Shown one piece after another: positions 25,796-33,358 of a DNA stretch of 64,000 bases (position 1 is its first letter; the number at the start of each line of letters is the position of its first letter). The notes beneath the pieces are model-generated. The model did not search any database and was not told the origin of the DNA. It saw nothing but the letters and a program-made list of their open reading frames with translations. Source of the stretch: Pseudomonas palleroniana (lineage in GTDB: Bacteria > Pseudomonadota > Gammaproteobacteria > Pseudomonadales > Pseudomonadaceae); the NCBI RefSeq assembly GCF_003031675.1, contig NZ_PYWX01000066.1:32003-96002 (forward strand), given 5' to 3'. A program made the translations under genes and the position numbers.

Positions 25796-26124
25796 AAACG
25801 GCAATCCAAACGCGGGATGACCTCAGTTTCACCAAGCGCGACGACATGGGCAGGCTCATCAACTGGCCCCGGAACAACCCTGGCGTAGCTGCCGATTGGG
25901 AAAAGGGCCTTGCTTGCTTCGATTACGAGATCACCGAGCTGGCCGCGCATGATGAAACCGAAGCATTCGGCGCCATTCAGTTCGCCTTGTGCGGCATGGG
26001 TGGGCGATATACGAACCTTGAAATCGGCTTTATAGATCGCGTAGCCAGGGCTGCGGTGATTGGCTTGCGCGCAATGCGAAATGGCTCCGAACGGTTCAAG
26101 CCGAAAGACCCAGTAGAGGCTTAA
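25792..26124 (+). CDS. hypothetical protein, 110 aa
   Basis: A 110-aa protein beginning MKTAIQTRDDLSFTKRDDMGRLINWP, followed by a helical segment around DYEITELAAHDETEAFGAIQFAL. No membrane segment or cysteine motif is visible. Its ATG overlaps the previous stop by 4 bp. No family is recognised; it is probably an accessory replication or early-phase gene by position. Confidence 0.65.
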   Translation: MKTAIQTRDDLSFTKRDDMGRLINWPRNNPGVAADWEKGLACFDYEITELAAHDETEAFGAIQFALCGMGGRYTNLEIGFIDRVARAAVIGLRAMRNGSERFKPKDPVEA

Positions 26125-26130
26125 AAAATC

Positions 26131-26418
26131 ATGAACAACCAAACCTGCAAAAACGCGGGTACGCCGAAGGCTTGCCTGAAGAAAACTATCGAACTGTTTT
26201 ACGTCACGCACCCGAAGGTGCCCAAGGCGTTGCTGGGACCATTCTTGACCGAGGCCGACGCTGAGTGCGGGCGCCTTGTTATGCGCAGTGCAGGCGCCCA
26301 GGTGACGGCCTGCCTGGTTGATTCAATCGACGACATTGCCCGCTGGCACGGTGTGAACAACGGTCAAGTTTGCCGGGCCTTTGCTGACGTTGATCGCCGG
26401 GAGGTCAGCCATGGGTAA
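26131..26418 (+). CDS. hypothetical protein, 95 aa
   Basis: A 95-aa protein (MNNQTCKNAGTPKACLKKTIELF) with a C-terminal DNA-binding-like helical segment (ARWHGVNNGQVCRAFADVDRR). It starts 6 bp after the previous stop and overlaps the next gene by 8 bp. It has four Cys but no clear zinc-binding spacing. Unknown function in the primase operon. Confidence 0.6.
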   Translation: MNNQTCKNAGTPKACLKKTIELFYVTHPKVPKALLGPFLTEADAECGRLVMRSAGAQVTACLVDSIDDIARWHGVNNGQVCRAFADVDRREVSHG

Positions 26419-26638
26419 CGTCACCCCCATCAAGCGCAAGGGCAGTGGCGGGCCACCCGCTGCTGGCGCTCATATCGACAGCGCCAGCTATGTGCTGCTG
26501 GTGGAAACCCTGGTCGGCTTCCAGGAACTGCGAATCTCGGAAGGCGACCAAGACCGCCAATGCAATGAGTTGGAGCGCCTGACTCAGAAACTGGAGAACT
26601 TGGCCAAGCGGTTTACCCCGCCGAAGGGGGCCGCATGA
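26411..26638 (+). CDS. hypothetical protein, 75 aa
   Basis: A 75-aa protein starting MGNVTPIKRKGSGGPPAAGAH, with a helical C-terminal half rich in Glu/Gln (DQDRQCNELERLTQKLENLAKRF) that looks coiled-coil. ATG 26,411 is preceded by GGGAGG. Its stop overlaps the primase ATG by 4 bp. The family is not recognised. Confidence 0.65.
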   Translation: MGNVTPIKRKGSGGPPAAGAHIDSASYVLLVETLVGFQELRISEGDQDRQCNELERLTQKLENLAKRFTPPKGAA

Positions 26639-27516
26639 CTGACGCAACGATCCTATTCCGCGAAGCGCTCCAGGCCGTCTATGGCCCTCTCGACTGGCTA
26701 CCAGAGCCCGACGGTGCAATCCACCGGTTCCGTGTGCCGGCGGATAGGCCCGGCTCTCTCAACGGCTGGTATGTGCTGTACCTGGACGGCATCGCATCCG
26801 GCGCGTTCGGCAGTTGGAAAGCCGGCGGCGCCAGCACCTGGTGTAGTCGCGAACCGGTGGACGCCCGCGAAGCGGCCCAGATCCGCGAGCGAGTTGACCA
26901 AGCCCGGCGCCAGCGCGAAGCCGAGCAACACCGGCGCCAGCAGCAGGCCGCCGAGAAGGCTAATCACTGGTGGCGCAATGCGCGCCGCGCCTCACCCGAC
27001 CACCCGTATCTGATCACCAAGGCGGTTCGCTCCTACGGCCTGCGCCAGCGTGGCACTGACCTGCTGATCCCGCTGTACCTGGATGGGCGCTTGGTCAACC
27101 TGCAAAGGATCGGGCCGCACGGCGAGAAGCGCTTCCTGTTCGGCGGCCGGATCAAGGGCACCTATTCGCCGCTGGGCATCATCGAGCCAGGTTCTGTGCT
27201 TTGCATCTGCGAAGGGTGGGCGACGGCCGCCAGCCTCCACCAGCACGGCGGCTATGTCGTTGCCGCTGCCATGAACGCGGGCAACTTGATCCCGGCGGCG
27301 ATGGCACTTCGCGCTCGCTACCCAAGCCAGCCAATCGTCATCGCCGGCGACGACGACCGGCTCACCGATGGCAACCCGGGACGCGCAGCGGCAAACGCGG
27401 CGGCAGCGGCAGTGGGTGGCCAAGTGGCTTTCCCTGAGTGGCCGGAAGGCGCACCCGACGACCTCACCGACTTCAACGACCTCGCCAACTGGAAACTCGC
27501 CCATGTCCAAGCCTGA
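26635..27516 (+). CDS. Toprim-domain primase-type protein
   Basis: A 293-aa protein. Residues 1-110 form an N-terminal region with a charged, Gln/Arg-rich coiled segment. Residues 180-290 form a Toprim domain with the catalytic Glu in LCICEGWATAASLHQHGG and the acidic triad in IVIAGDDDRLTDG. This is the primase half of the two-protein replication module common in Pseudomonas satellites, equivalent to the N-terminal part of phage P4 alpha. No CHC2 zinc finger is seen. It overlaps the helicase gene by 14 bp. Confidence 0.85.
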   Translation: MTDATILFREALQAVYGPLDWLPEPDGAIHRFRVPADRPGSLNGWYVLYLDGIASGAFGSWKAGGASTWCSREPVDAREAAQIRERVDQARRQREAEQHRRQQQAAEKANHWWRNARRASPDHPYLITKAVRSYGLRQRGTDLLIPLYLDGRLVNLQRIGPHGEKRFLFGGRIKGTYSPLGIIEPGSVLCICEGWATAASLHQHGGYVVAAAMNAGNLIPAAMALRARYPSQPIVIAGDDDRLTDGNPGRAAANAAAAAVGGQVAFPEWPEGAPDDLTDFNDLANWKLAHVQA

Positions 27517-29305
27517 CAGCAACGTGATCAACCTTCGGCCGGACGCCGCGACCATTGCGCCAGATCGCCCTTGCTGGGCGGTGTATGAGCATTGGGTGAT
27601 CAATGAGAAGGGCCGCAAGCTGCGCCCGGGCGTTTACTGGCATAGCTTCAAGCGCGCCGCCGCTGACCAGGACGACGCCGAGGGCGATACCGGCGACCGG
27701 CCTATCACAGATGAGTGGATCTCCAGCCCTGTCACAGTCGTGGCCCGAACCACCAACAGCGACGACGGCAGCGAGGGGCGGTTGCTGCGCCTGGTAACTG
27801 AGGGCGGCATCAAGGAATGGATCATCGCCATGGAAGTGTTCGGCGGCAGCGGCGAGGACGCCCGGCGCGCATTGTTCGGGATGGGCGTCATTATCGCCCT
27901 CAAGAAACGCGGCACGTTCATGGAGTACCTGCTCGACCAGCATCCTGCAGAAGTGTTTGCCACCACCAGCCGGCCGGGCTGGCATGAATCGGGAGCGTTC
28001 GTGCTGCCTGGGCGAACCATCGGTAGCGCCAATGTGCGGTACCAGGCCAGCAACAAGGCTCAGGTACTTTTCAGCCGGCGCGGCGAGCTGGCGCAGTGGC
28101 AATCGGAGGTAGCCGCCAGGTGCGCGGGCAACCCGGTGCTGACACTCGCGATCGGCTGCTCGCTGGCTGGCCCACTGCTGAGTTTGGTCGGCGTGCTAGG
28201 TGGCGGTGTTCACCTGGTGGGCGATAGCTCGAGCGGTAAGTCGCTGGCGCAACTGATCGGATCGTCGGTATGGGGCGACCCGGGCGTGTTCGCCGCCAGT
28301 TGGGACATGACCAAGGGCGGCCTGGAGATCGAGGCGTCGAGCCGCAATGACACCATCCTGCCCTTGGATGAGATCAAGCGCGCCGACCCCAAGCGCGTAC
28401 AGGAAATGGCCTACTCCCTCGCCAACGGCCAGGGCAAAGGCACCATGACCCGAGAGCGCGAAGGCCGCGCCAAATTGAGCTGGCGCCTGCTGACACTCTC
28501 CAGCGGCGAGCGCTCCCTCTCTGAGCACGCGGCCATATCCGGCAATGCCGCCCACGCTGGCGCTGAGTTACGCATGGTCGACGTGAACGCCGGTACCCGC
28601 ACACACCGGGCCTTCGACGAATTGCACGGGCTTGAGGGGGCAGACTTTCACCGGCAGCTCACCGTAGCGGTCGGCGCCCACCACGGCCACCTTGGACCAG
28701 CGTTTGTGGAGCACCTGGTCGCCGCCGACGATAAGCCCGGGCTGCTCAGTGACTTTGACGGCATCCGCGCCCAATTCGTCGAGGACAACGCCCAGGCCGG
28801 CCGCGTGGCTGACCGGTTCGCCGTGATCGCGCTGGCGGGCGAGATGGCCATCGCCTACGGCCTGTTGCCATGGGAGCCCGGTACCGCCCTCTCCGACTGC
28901 CGTTTGCTCTACGGGGAATGGCTCTCCCGTGTAGGCGGGGGCAACGCAGAAGACCGCCAGATCCTGGCCGGCATCATCGACTTTATCGACAAGCACGGCA
29001 GCAGCCGATTCTCCGATGTCGACGCAGCAGAGGTGGACGCCAAGGTATTCAACCGCGCCGGGTACTGGGAGCTGGTGGCCGGCAAACGGCTCTATCTGTT
29101 CAACAAGTCAGCGCTGATCGAGGCAGCGCATGGGTTCGGCCTCACCCGCGTGATCAAGGCACTGGAGGTTGGCGGGGCCTTGGCCAAACGCGACACCGAC
29201 CGCGATAGCCGCAAAACCAAAAAGTACCGCATCCCCGCCGGCGGATCGGCGCGGCTGTACGTGATCGACCCAGAAGCCATGGACAGCGAAGGGGCCGGCG
29301 CATGA
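27503..29305 (+). CDS. DUF927-family replication helicase
   Basis: A 600-aa protein starting MSKPDSNVINLRPDAATI. The central ATPase has Walker A in HLVGDSSSGKS near residue 240 and Walker B in ILPLDEIKRAD near residue 287, in the DUF927 superfamily-III-like helicase domain (residues 100-380). The C-terminal region (ADVDAAEVDAKVFNRAGYW) is a wHTH-like segment likely to bind origin DNA. Together with the Toprim protein it should replicate the excised element, and the GGGGAAC cluster directly downstream is its probable binding site. I chose ATG 27,503 by comparison with the domain start; the frame is open further upstream. Confidence 0.85.
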   Translation: MSKPDSNVINLRPDAATIAPDRPCWAVYEHWVINEKGRKLRPGVYWHSFKRAAADQDDAEGDTGDRPITDEWISSPVTVVARTTNSDDGSEGRLLRLVTEGGIKEWIIAMEVFGGSGEDARRALFGMGVIIALKKRGTFMEYLLDQHPAEVFATTSRPGWHESGAFVLPGRTIGSANVRYQASNKAQVLFSRRGELAQWQSEVAARCAGNPVLTLAIGCSLAGPLLSLVGVLGGGVHLVGDSSSGKSLAQLIGSSVWGDPGVFAASWDMTKGGLEIEASSRNDTILPLDEIKRADPKRVQEMAYSLANGQGKGTMTREREGRAKLSWRLLTLSSGERSLSEHAAISGNAAHAGAELRMVDVNAGTRTHRAFDELHGLEGADFHRQLTVAVGAHHGHLGPAFVEHLVAADDKPGLLSDFDGIRAQFVEDNAQAGRVADRFAVIALAGEMAIAYGLLPWEPGTALSDCRLLYGEWLSRVGGGNAEDRQILAGIIDFIDKHGSSRFSDVDAAEVDAKVFNRAGYWELVAGKRLYLFNKSALIEAAHGFGLTRVIKALEVGGALAKRDTDRDSRKTKKYRIPAGGSARLYVIDPEAMDSEGAGA

Positions 29306-29460
29306 CCACCAAATCCACCAAGTATGAATGCCCGAGTTCACAGGAACCTATAAACGTGGGGAACAGGGGGAACGGGGGAACAGCCAGTAAAACCGTGGGC
29401 TGCGGTCGTTCCCCCTTATTGAATGTATGGGGAACAGGGGGAACACAAACATGCTTTTGA
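29302..29460 (+). CDS. short ORF across the GGGGAAC repeats, 52 aa
   Basis: ATG 29,302 overlaps the helicase stop by 4 bp. The 52-aa product begins MTTKSTKYECPSSQEP and then becomes Gly/Thr-rich (GNRGNGGTASK) because it runs through the GGGGAAC repeats. Translation is possible through coupling, but most of the ORF is probably origin DNA rather than selected protein. Confidence 0.3.
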   Translation: MTTKSTKYECPSSQEPINVGNRGNGGTASKTVGCGRSPLLNVWGTGGTQTCF

Positions 29461-29586
29461 ATATAAGCGTGTCTGCGTTTTCCAGAATTTGGTTATCACC
29501 GTTCCCCACAAAAAAACGTGGGGAACAGAAACCCCCTCTAAAAGCCCCGGAAACATTGGCTGTTCCCACTGTTCCCCCGTTCCCCC
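29358..29586. other. iteron-like GGGGAAC cluster, candidate replication origin
   Basis: The word GGGGAAC occurs at 29,358, 29,367, 29,375, 29,429, 29,438 and 29,520 on the plus strand, and its complement at 29,408, 29,501, 29,571 and 29,578, with GTTCCCA at 29,562. Neighbouring copies are 8-10 bp apart, and the intervening DNA (29,445-29,515) is AT-rich. Position right after the helicase, clustered short words in both orientations and an AT-rich spacer are the hallmarks of an iteron origin. The full word GGGGAACAG resembles the GGTGAACAG-type iterons that I recall for the alpha protein of phage P4. Confidence 0.7.
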
Positions 29587-29641
29587 GATTTTTTTCTAGA
29601 GACACATATGGGCAATGGAGCAATCAGGCCGAGGTGACGCC

Positions 29642-29950
29642 ATGAGTCTCCTTTCCGGCTTGCTCGATCACATGCCGCCAGCCATCGCCAGTACCGACAC
29701 GCCAAAAATGGATAGTCGGCCTCGCCCACGCCTGGTGCTGGCCAACCCTGTCGAGCGCACTCCCCGACTCATCACAAGACCACACGCAAGCGCCGCCACT
29801 GCCACGCCCCAATGGCGACACGCCCGTGACCATTATCTCAACCACATCATGGTTTGTCGGAGCTGCTACGCGCCCACCGGCCGCCATTGCGCGGCTGGCG
29901 TCCACCTGCGCGCCAGCTACGACAACACACCTATGGAGGCGCACCAATGA
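29642..29950 (+). CDS. hypothetical protein with CxxC motif, 102 aa
   Basis: A 102-aa protein. The first 60 residues are low-complexity and Pro/Arg-rich; the last 35 hold HIMVCRSCYAPTGRHCAAG, a CxxC-x7-C pattern like a small zinc ribbon. ATG 29,642 follows GAGGTGACGCC. Its stop overlaps the next ATG by 4 bp. Short Cys-rich proteins of this kind are frequent in Pseudomonas prophages and plasmids; function unknown. Confidence 0.6.
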   Translation: MSLLSGLLDHMPPAIASTDTPKMDSRPRPRLVLANPVERTPRLITRPHASAATATPQWRHARDHYLNHIMVCRSCYAPTGRHCAAGVHLRASYDNTPMEAHQ

Positions 29951-30555
29951 CGCCCAGCCTTATCACCCGCTTGTGCAACATCGGTATGAAACCCGGCATC
30001 AGCGCCGCCACGCAGCTCATCACCACCCGGCGAATATGTCGCGCCATTGCTGACCAGCTCGACGTTATCCGCAGTGAGCGGCGAGCCCTTCGTCGGCAGG
30101 CGGGCAAGTTGAAAGCATTCCTCCCCTTCACCCGGCAGGCCATTGCTGAATTGGAGGAGCTAGCCCAGGAACACCAGGAGGCTACACGCAGCGGAGCGTG
30201 GAGCGCACTTGCTGGGTTTGGCCAATCACTGATGCTCGACCGCGAGGGGCTGGCGCAGACGTTGGGCTTCGACCAGATGTGCGACCTGCTGGGCGTCAAC
30301 CCAGTACATCGCCAGCAGGCCAGCGCAGACGGTGACACCAGCCTTCGCGGAGTGGCCTACCTATCCCAACTGGAGGACAGCGCCGACCGCAAGAGCGACG
30401 AATGGGGCGCCGGTGGCCCGCTGTATCAAGCCTGCCACGCCGCCATGATCCGGTTCATCAGGGAATGCCCAGAAGACCAGTTGCCCGCCCCATTCGCCCC
30501 TGGTGCGCCTTTCGGCACAAAGCTCCCGCCCGCCCTAAGCATCGTCGGCAAATGA
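29947..30555 (+). CDS. hypothetical protein, 202 aa
   Basis: A 202-aa protein starting MTPSLITRLCNIGMKPG. Residues 30-85 are a long charged helix, probably coiled coil (DQLDVIRSERRALRRQAGKL). The rest is mixed. No membrane segment or catalytic motif is recognised. It is the last gene before the CGCGCCACG hairpin at 30,564 and is coupled to the gene upstream. Confidence 0.6.
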   Translation: MTPSLITRLCNIGMKPGISAATQLITTRRICRAIADQLDVIRSERRALRRQAGKLKAFLPFTRQAIAELEELAQEHQEATRSGAWSALAGFGQSLMLDREGLAQTLGFDQMCDLLGVNPVHRQQASADGDTSLRGVAYLSQLEDSADRKSDEWGAGGPLYQACHAAMIRFIRECPEDQLPAPFAPGAPFGTKLPPALSIVGK

Positions 30556-30563
30556 CCATTTTC

Positions 30564-30599
30564 CGCGCCACGTTTTGCGAATCACGAAAACGTGGCGCG
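30564..30599. promoter_or_regulatory. 13-bp inverted repeat CGCGCCACGTTTT
   Basis: The arms at 30,564-30,576 and 30,587-30,599 are perfectly complementary over 13 bp with a 10-nt centre. The same CGCGCCACG dyad occurs at 23,128-23,164 in the integrase-alpA control region, with nearly the same centre spacing (27 versus 28 bp). A shared DNA-binding protein is more likely than a terminator, since no T-run follows. Confidence 0.6.
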
Positions 30600-30661
30600 A
30601 CACCGAGTAACACCACCGGGCACCCGCCCATGACCAGCGCCAGCGGCGCACAGAGGAAACC

Positions 30662-31042
30662 ATGACAGACCAAGACAACAACACAGCGGGCCAGGCGCCC
30701 ACACACCGGGAGCGTTTCGCCGAAGCGTGCAAGGTGACTGACTTCGTGATCAATCCGAAAGCGGTGGCAGGGTATTACGTCTGGGGCGTTGATCACATCG
30801 TCAAGGGTGGGCGTAAGGAGATCGATGGCCCGTATTACACCGAGGACGAGGCTTGTATAGCAGCAGATCTGATGAAGCCAACAGAACCGTTCGCTCGAGC
30901 GTCTGTGTCAACCCATTGCTGGGCGTGGAATCCAGACCCGCGCCGCGAAAAGGCCATCCGTGACGACGCCATGGCATCCCGAATGATGCTCGCCATGCAG
31001 ATCGGCGCCGAAGTACCAACCCACACCACCAGCGACAAGTAG
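30662..31042 (+). CDS. hypothetical protein, 126 aa
   Basis: A 126-aa protein (MTDQDNNTAGQAPTHRERF) with GAGGAAA before the ATG. The mid part (KAVAGYYVWGVDHIVKGGRKEIDGPYY) is beta-rich, the end helical (REKAIRDDAMASRMMLAMQ). No family is recognised. It lies 12 bp before the gpI-like gene and is probably co-transcribed with it. Confidence 0.6.
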   Translation: MTDQDNNTAGQAPTHRERFAEACKVTDFVINPKAVAGYYVWGVDHIVKGGRKEIDGPYYTEDEACIAADLMKPTEPFARASVSTHCWAWNPDPRREKAIRDDAMASRMMLAMQIGAEVPTHTTSDK

Positions 31043-31054
31043 GAGAAACAAATC

Positions 31055-31657
31055 ATGGCCGTACTTTCGATTGAATACACCCCGATGAGAAACATCAGGC
31101 TCTGCGCGCAGTTGCGACAATTCGGAAAGTCTTACCCGCTCGCCGTCCGCACGCCGGCGGAAGCCATAAAAGCCTTATGCGTGCAGATCCCCGGGCTCGA
31201 GAGATTTATCTCCAACGCCAAGTCGAGAGGTCTGGAGTTTGCAGTGTTCGTGGGCAAGAAGAATGTCGGAGAGACGGAGCTGGGTTTCCAGGGCGCAGGC
31301 GACATCATCATTGCGCCCGTGATCAGCGGCAGTAAGCGCGCAGGCTCTCTTCAAACCATTGTTGGCGGGATATTGATTGCAGCAGCATACGTGCTGTCTT
31401 TCACCCCATTCGCTGCCGCGTCACCTTTTCTGTATTCGGCAGGCGCTGCAATGTCCATCGGCGGGATAATTCAGATGCTCAGCCCCCAGGCCGGCGGCCT
31501 AAAGACCAGCGCCGCACCAGAGAATACCCCCGGGTACGCCTTCGGCAGCGCTAAGAACACCACCGCCAGTGGCAACCCGGTGCCCCTCTGTTACGGCAAA
31601 CGGCGGGTAGGAGGAGCGATCATCAGCGCCGCTATCTACGCCGAAGACCAGATGTAG
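31055..31657 (+). CDS. lambda gpI-like tail assembly protein
   Basis: A 200-aa protein matching the tail-assembly I family: an N-terminal ubiquitin-like half (IRLCAQLRQFGKSYPLAVRTPAEAIKAL), then a Gly/Ala-rich hydrophobic middle (TIVGGILIAAAYVLSFTPFAAASPF) and the conserved ending (NTTASGNPVPLCYGKRRVGGAIISAAIYAEDQM). In lambda, gpI is needed to build the tail tip but is absent from the virion. No other tail, capsid or packaging gene is in the island, so this is an isolated tail-tip gene. GGAGA precedes the ATG. Confidence 0.85.
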   Translation: MAVLSIEYTPMRNIRLCAQLRQFGKSYPLAVRTPAEAIKALCVQIPGLERFISNAKSRGLEFAVFVGKKNVGETELGFQGAGDIIIAPVISGSKRAGSLQTIVGGILIAAAYVLSFTPFAAASPFLYSAGAAMSIGGIIQMLSPQAGGLKTSAAPENTPGYAFGSAKNTTASGNPVPLCYGKRRVGGAIISAAIYAEDQM

Positions 31658-31705
31658 GAGCCACGGGGCGGTGCTAAAGTGGCCGCCTCATGGAAAGGAG
31701 CTCTC

Positions 31706-32128
31706 ATGCTGAAAATTACCGCTGTTGCCGCCCTGGTTGCCCTGATGGCCGGCTGTGCTACTTCTCCGGTACCCACGAAAACCGCTGTTGCGGTACCTCA
31801 TGAAAGGGTTCTCGCATATCAGACGAGCTCCCCAGGTACCGGCACACTGTCGGTAACCCGAGACTCTGGCCATACGGGAAGTCTTTGCTCGGTGGGCATT
31901 TTCGTAGATGGAAAAGTGGCCGCATTACTCAAGCCTGGAGAAAGGGTTGACCTCCACGTCCCTGCTGGCTCGGTTGTTGTCGGCGCGGCATACCAAGGAA
32001 GAGGCATCTGCGGGATGGGTGCTGACAGGCAAGAGCGAGAGGCAATCGTCACGGACGGAAAGGTGAAAAACTACCGCATATCAACGAGCGGTGACGGTGT
32101 TTTAGACATTCTCCCCACCACGCTGTAA
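31706..32128 (+). CDS. small lipoprotein
   Basis: A 140-aa protein with a lipoprotein signal (MLKITAVAALVALMAGC; lipobox LMAGC at residues 14-17). The mature part resembles DUF2846-like lipoproteins (GIFVDGKVAALLKPGERVDLHVPAG). AAGGAG precedes ATG 31,706. It follows the gpI-like gene by 48 bp, so the two may share a transcript. A role in surface exclusion of other phages is a guess from comparable prophage lipoproteins. Confidence 0.75.
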   Translation: MLKITAVAALVALMAGCATSPVPTKTAVAVPHERVLAYQTSSPGTGTLSVTRDSGHTGSLCSVGIFVDGKVAALLKPGERVDLHVPAGSVVVGAAYQGRGICGMGADRQEREAIVTDGKVKNYRISTSGDGVLDILPTTL

Positions 32129-32167
32129 CGGAAAGATAGGGCCGCCTCCGAGCGGCTTTGTCACGCT

Positions 32168-32213
32168 TTGAGACAGACGATATGGTCTCACTCAGACCAA
32201 ATCGTCTGTTTCA
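32168..32213. repeat. nested long hairpin before HEPN-like gene
   Basis: TGAGACAGACGAT (32,168-32,180, with T at 32,181) pairs with ATCGTCTGTTTCA, and inside it GGTCT (32,184-32,188) pairs with AGACC (32,194-32,198) around the loop CACTC. The whole forms a hairpin of about 20 bp with two mismatches and no following T-run. It could be an operator, an RNA leader or a folded recombination site. Confidence 0.55.
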
Positions 32214-32292
32214 CCGAAAGCCTCCATCCAAGACGTTGTTTCAAATTGCTATTGAAGCCGCATCGTCAAATCATCTGTTCAAGGAGAGCACC

Positions 32293-33258
32293 ATGTCGAT
32301 GATGAAAAACGCGGTCGATTCCATCTGGATCGGCATGGAAGACTTCCACGACGACGATCCACGACGAGCCGTCTCGGCCATCCGTAACTTTTATGCCGGC
32401 ATCCTCTTGCTCTTCAAATGCAAGCTGCAAGAGCTAAGCCCAGAGGGTTCAGAAGAGGTGCTGCTAAAGAAGAATATCCTTCCCGTAATCGACCCAGCGA
32501 CAGGAAAAACGACATGGATAGGATCAGGAATCAACACTGTCGAGGTTAGGGACATCAAAGATCGATTGAAGTCTCTAGGGGTGGAGGGTATCGAATGGAA
32601 CCGCTTGGAGAACCTTCAGAAGATTCGAAATAATATCGAGCACTATTACAGCAAAGATCCCGTTGAACGAATGAAGGAGGCTATTGCAAGCGCGCTTCAT
32701 TTGATTATTCAGTTCTGCAAGCCTCATCTTGGAAAAGATCCAGTACAAATTCTAGGCCAAGAGTGCTGGGATTTGCTTCTCGGCGTGGCGTCTCTCTATG
32801 AGGCTGAGTTGAAAGCTGCAAAAGCGAACCTTGAGTCTGTTAATTGGCCATACCCAGAAGTAAAGGACGCCATTGATTATATGAGGTGTCCAGACTGCGA
32901 TTCACAGCTCATCAAGGTACTAGACCCCACAGATATTGGTGCTGACATCGAATTCGTTTGTAGCAGTTGTGGGTCAAGCGCTTCATATGAAACCGTCATT
33001 ACCGCAGCCTTACCCGAGAGCATGGAAGGTGCCAACTATATGAGCGTCAAGGACGGAGGCGACTCACTAATAGAAGACTGCCCTATGTGCGGAGAGGAAG
33101 CCTTTCTAGTGGCGCAAGGGAAGTGTGCCGTGTGCTTTTCAGAGCTGGAATACAACTCATGCAAAGCGTGTGAAACGGGTTTGAGCGTGGATGAACAACA
33201 TTTTGAAGGGCTGTGCTCATACTGTAATTACAAGCTCGGCAAGATTATGGCGGAATAG
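32293..33258 (+). CDS. HEPN-like protein with C-terminal zinc ribbons
   Basis: A 321-aa protein from ATG 32,293 (AAGGAGAG upstream; the open frame reaches back to 32,158 but without a good start). The N-terminal 200 residues are helical and contain IRNNIEHYYSKDP, an R-x4-H motif typical of HEPN RNase domains. The C-terminal 120 residues have several Cys pairs: MRCPDCDSQ with FVCSSCGSS, DCPMCGE with GKCAVCF, and SCKACE with LCSYCNYK, giving about three zinc ribbons. HEPN proteins are often toxins or antiphage ribonucleases. Codon use is more AT-rich than in the core. HEPN rests on one motif. Confidence 0.6.
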   Translation: MSMMKNAVDSIWIGMEDFHDDDPRRAVSAIRNFYAGILLLFKCKLQELSPEGSEEVLLKKNILPVIDPATGKTTWIGSGINTVEVRDIKDRLKSLGVEGIEWNRLENLQKIRNNIEHYYSKDPVERMKEAIASALHLIIQFCKPHLGKDPVQILGQECWDLLLGVASLYEAELKAAKANLESVNWPYPEVKDAIDYMRCPDCDSQLIKVLDPTDIGADIEFVCSSCGSSASYETVITAALPESMEGANYMSVKDGGDSLIEDCPMCGEEAFLVAQGKCAVCFSELEYNSCKACETGLSVDEQHFEGLCSYCNYKLGKIMAE

Positions 33259-33268
33259 ATGACGTGCC

Positions 33269-33293
33269 TGGTAACCACCTCGCCTGGTTACCA
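33269..33293. repeat. GGTAACC/GGTTACC inverted pair
   Basis: TGGTAACCA (33,269-33,277) and TGGTTACCA (33,285-33,293) are perfect inverted copies, centre spacing 16 bp, directly after the HEPN-like gene stop. No T-run follows. The word recurs as TGGTTACCA in the array at 35,013. Confidence 0.5.
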
Positions 33294-33358
33294 TCTGTCA
33301 CGGGAATTGCCACTGTGGGCCGAGCGCGCGCCCATATCGCTCAAGGAGAGCTTGTACT

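Noticed and set aside
29427..29645. 72-codon ORF starting inside the GGGGAAC cluster
   Set aside because: Frame is made by repeats, lacks a ribosome site, and overlaps the start of the well-supported gene at 29,642.
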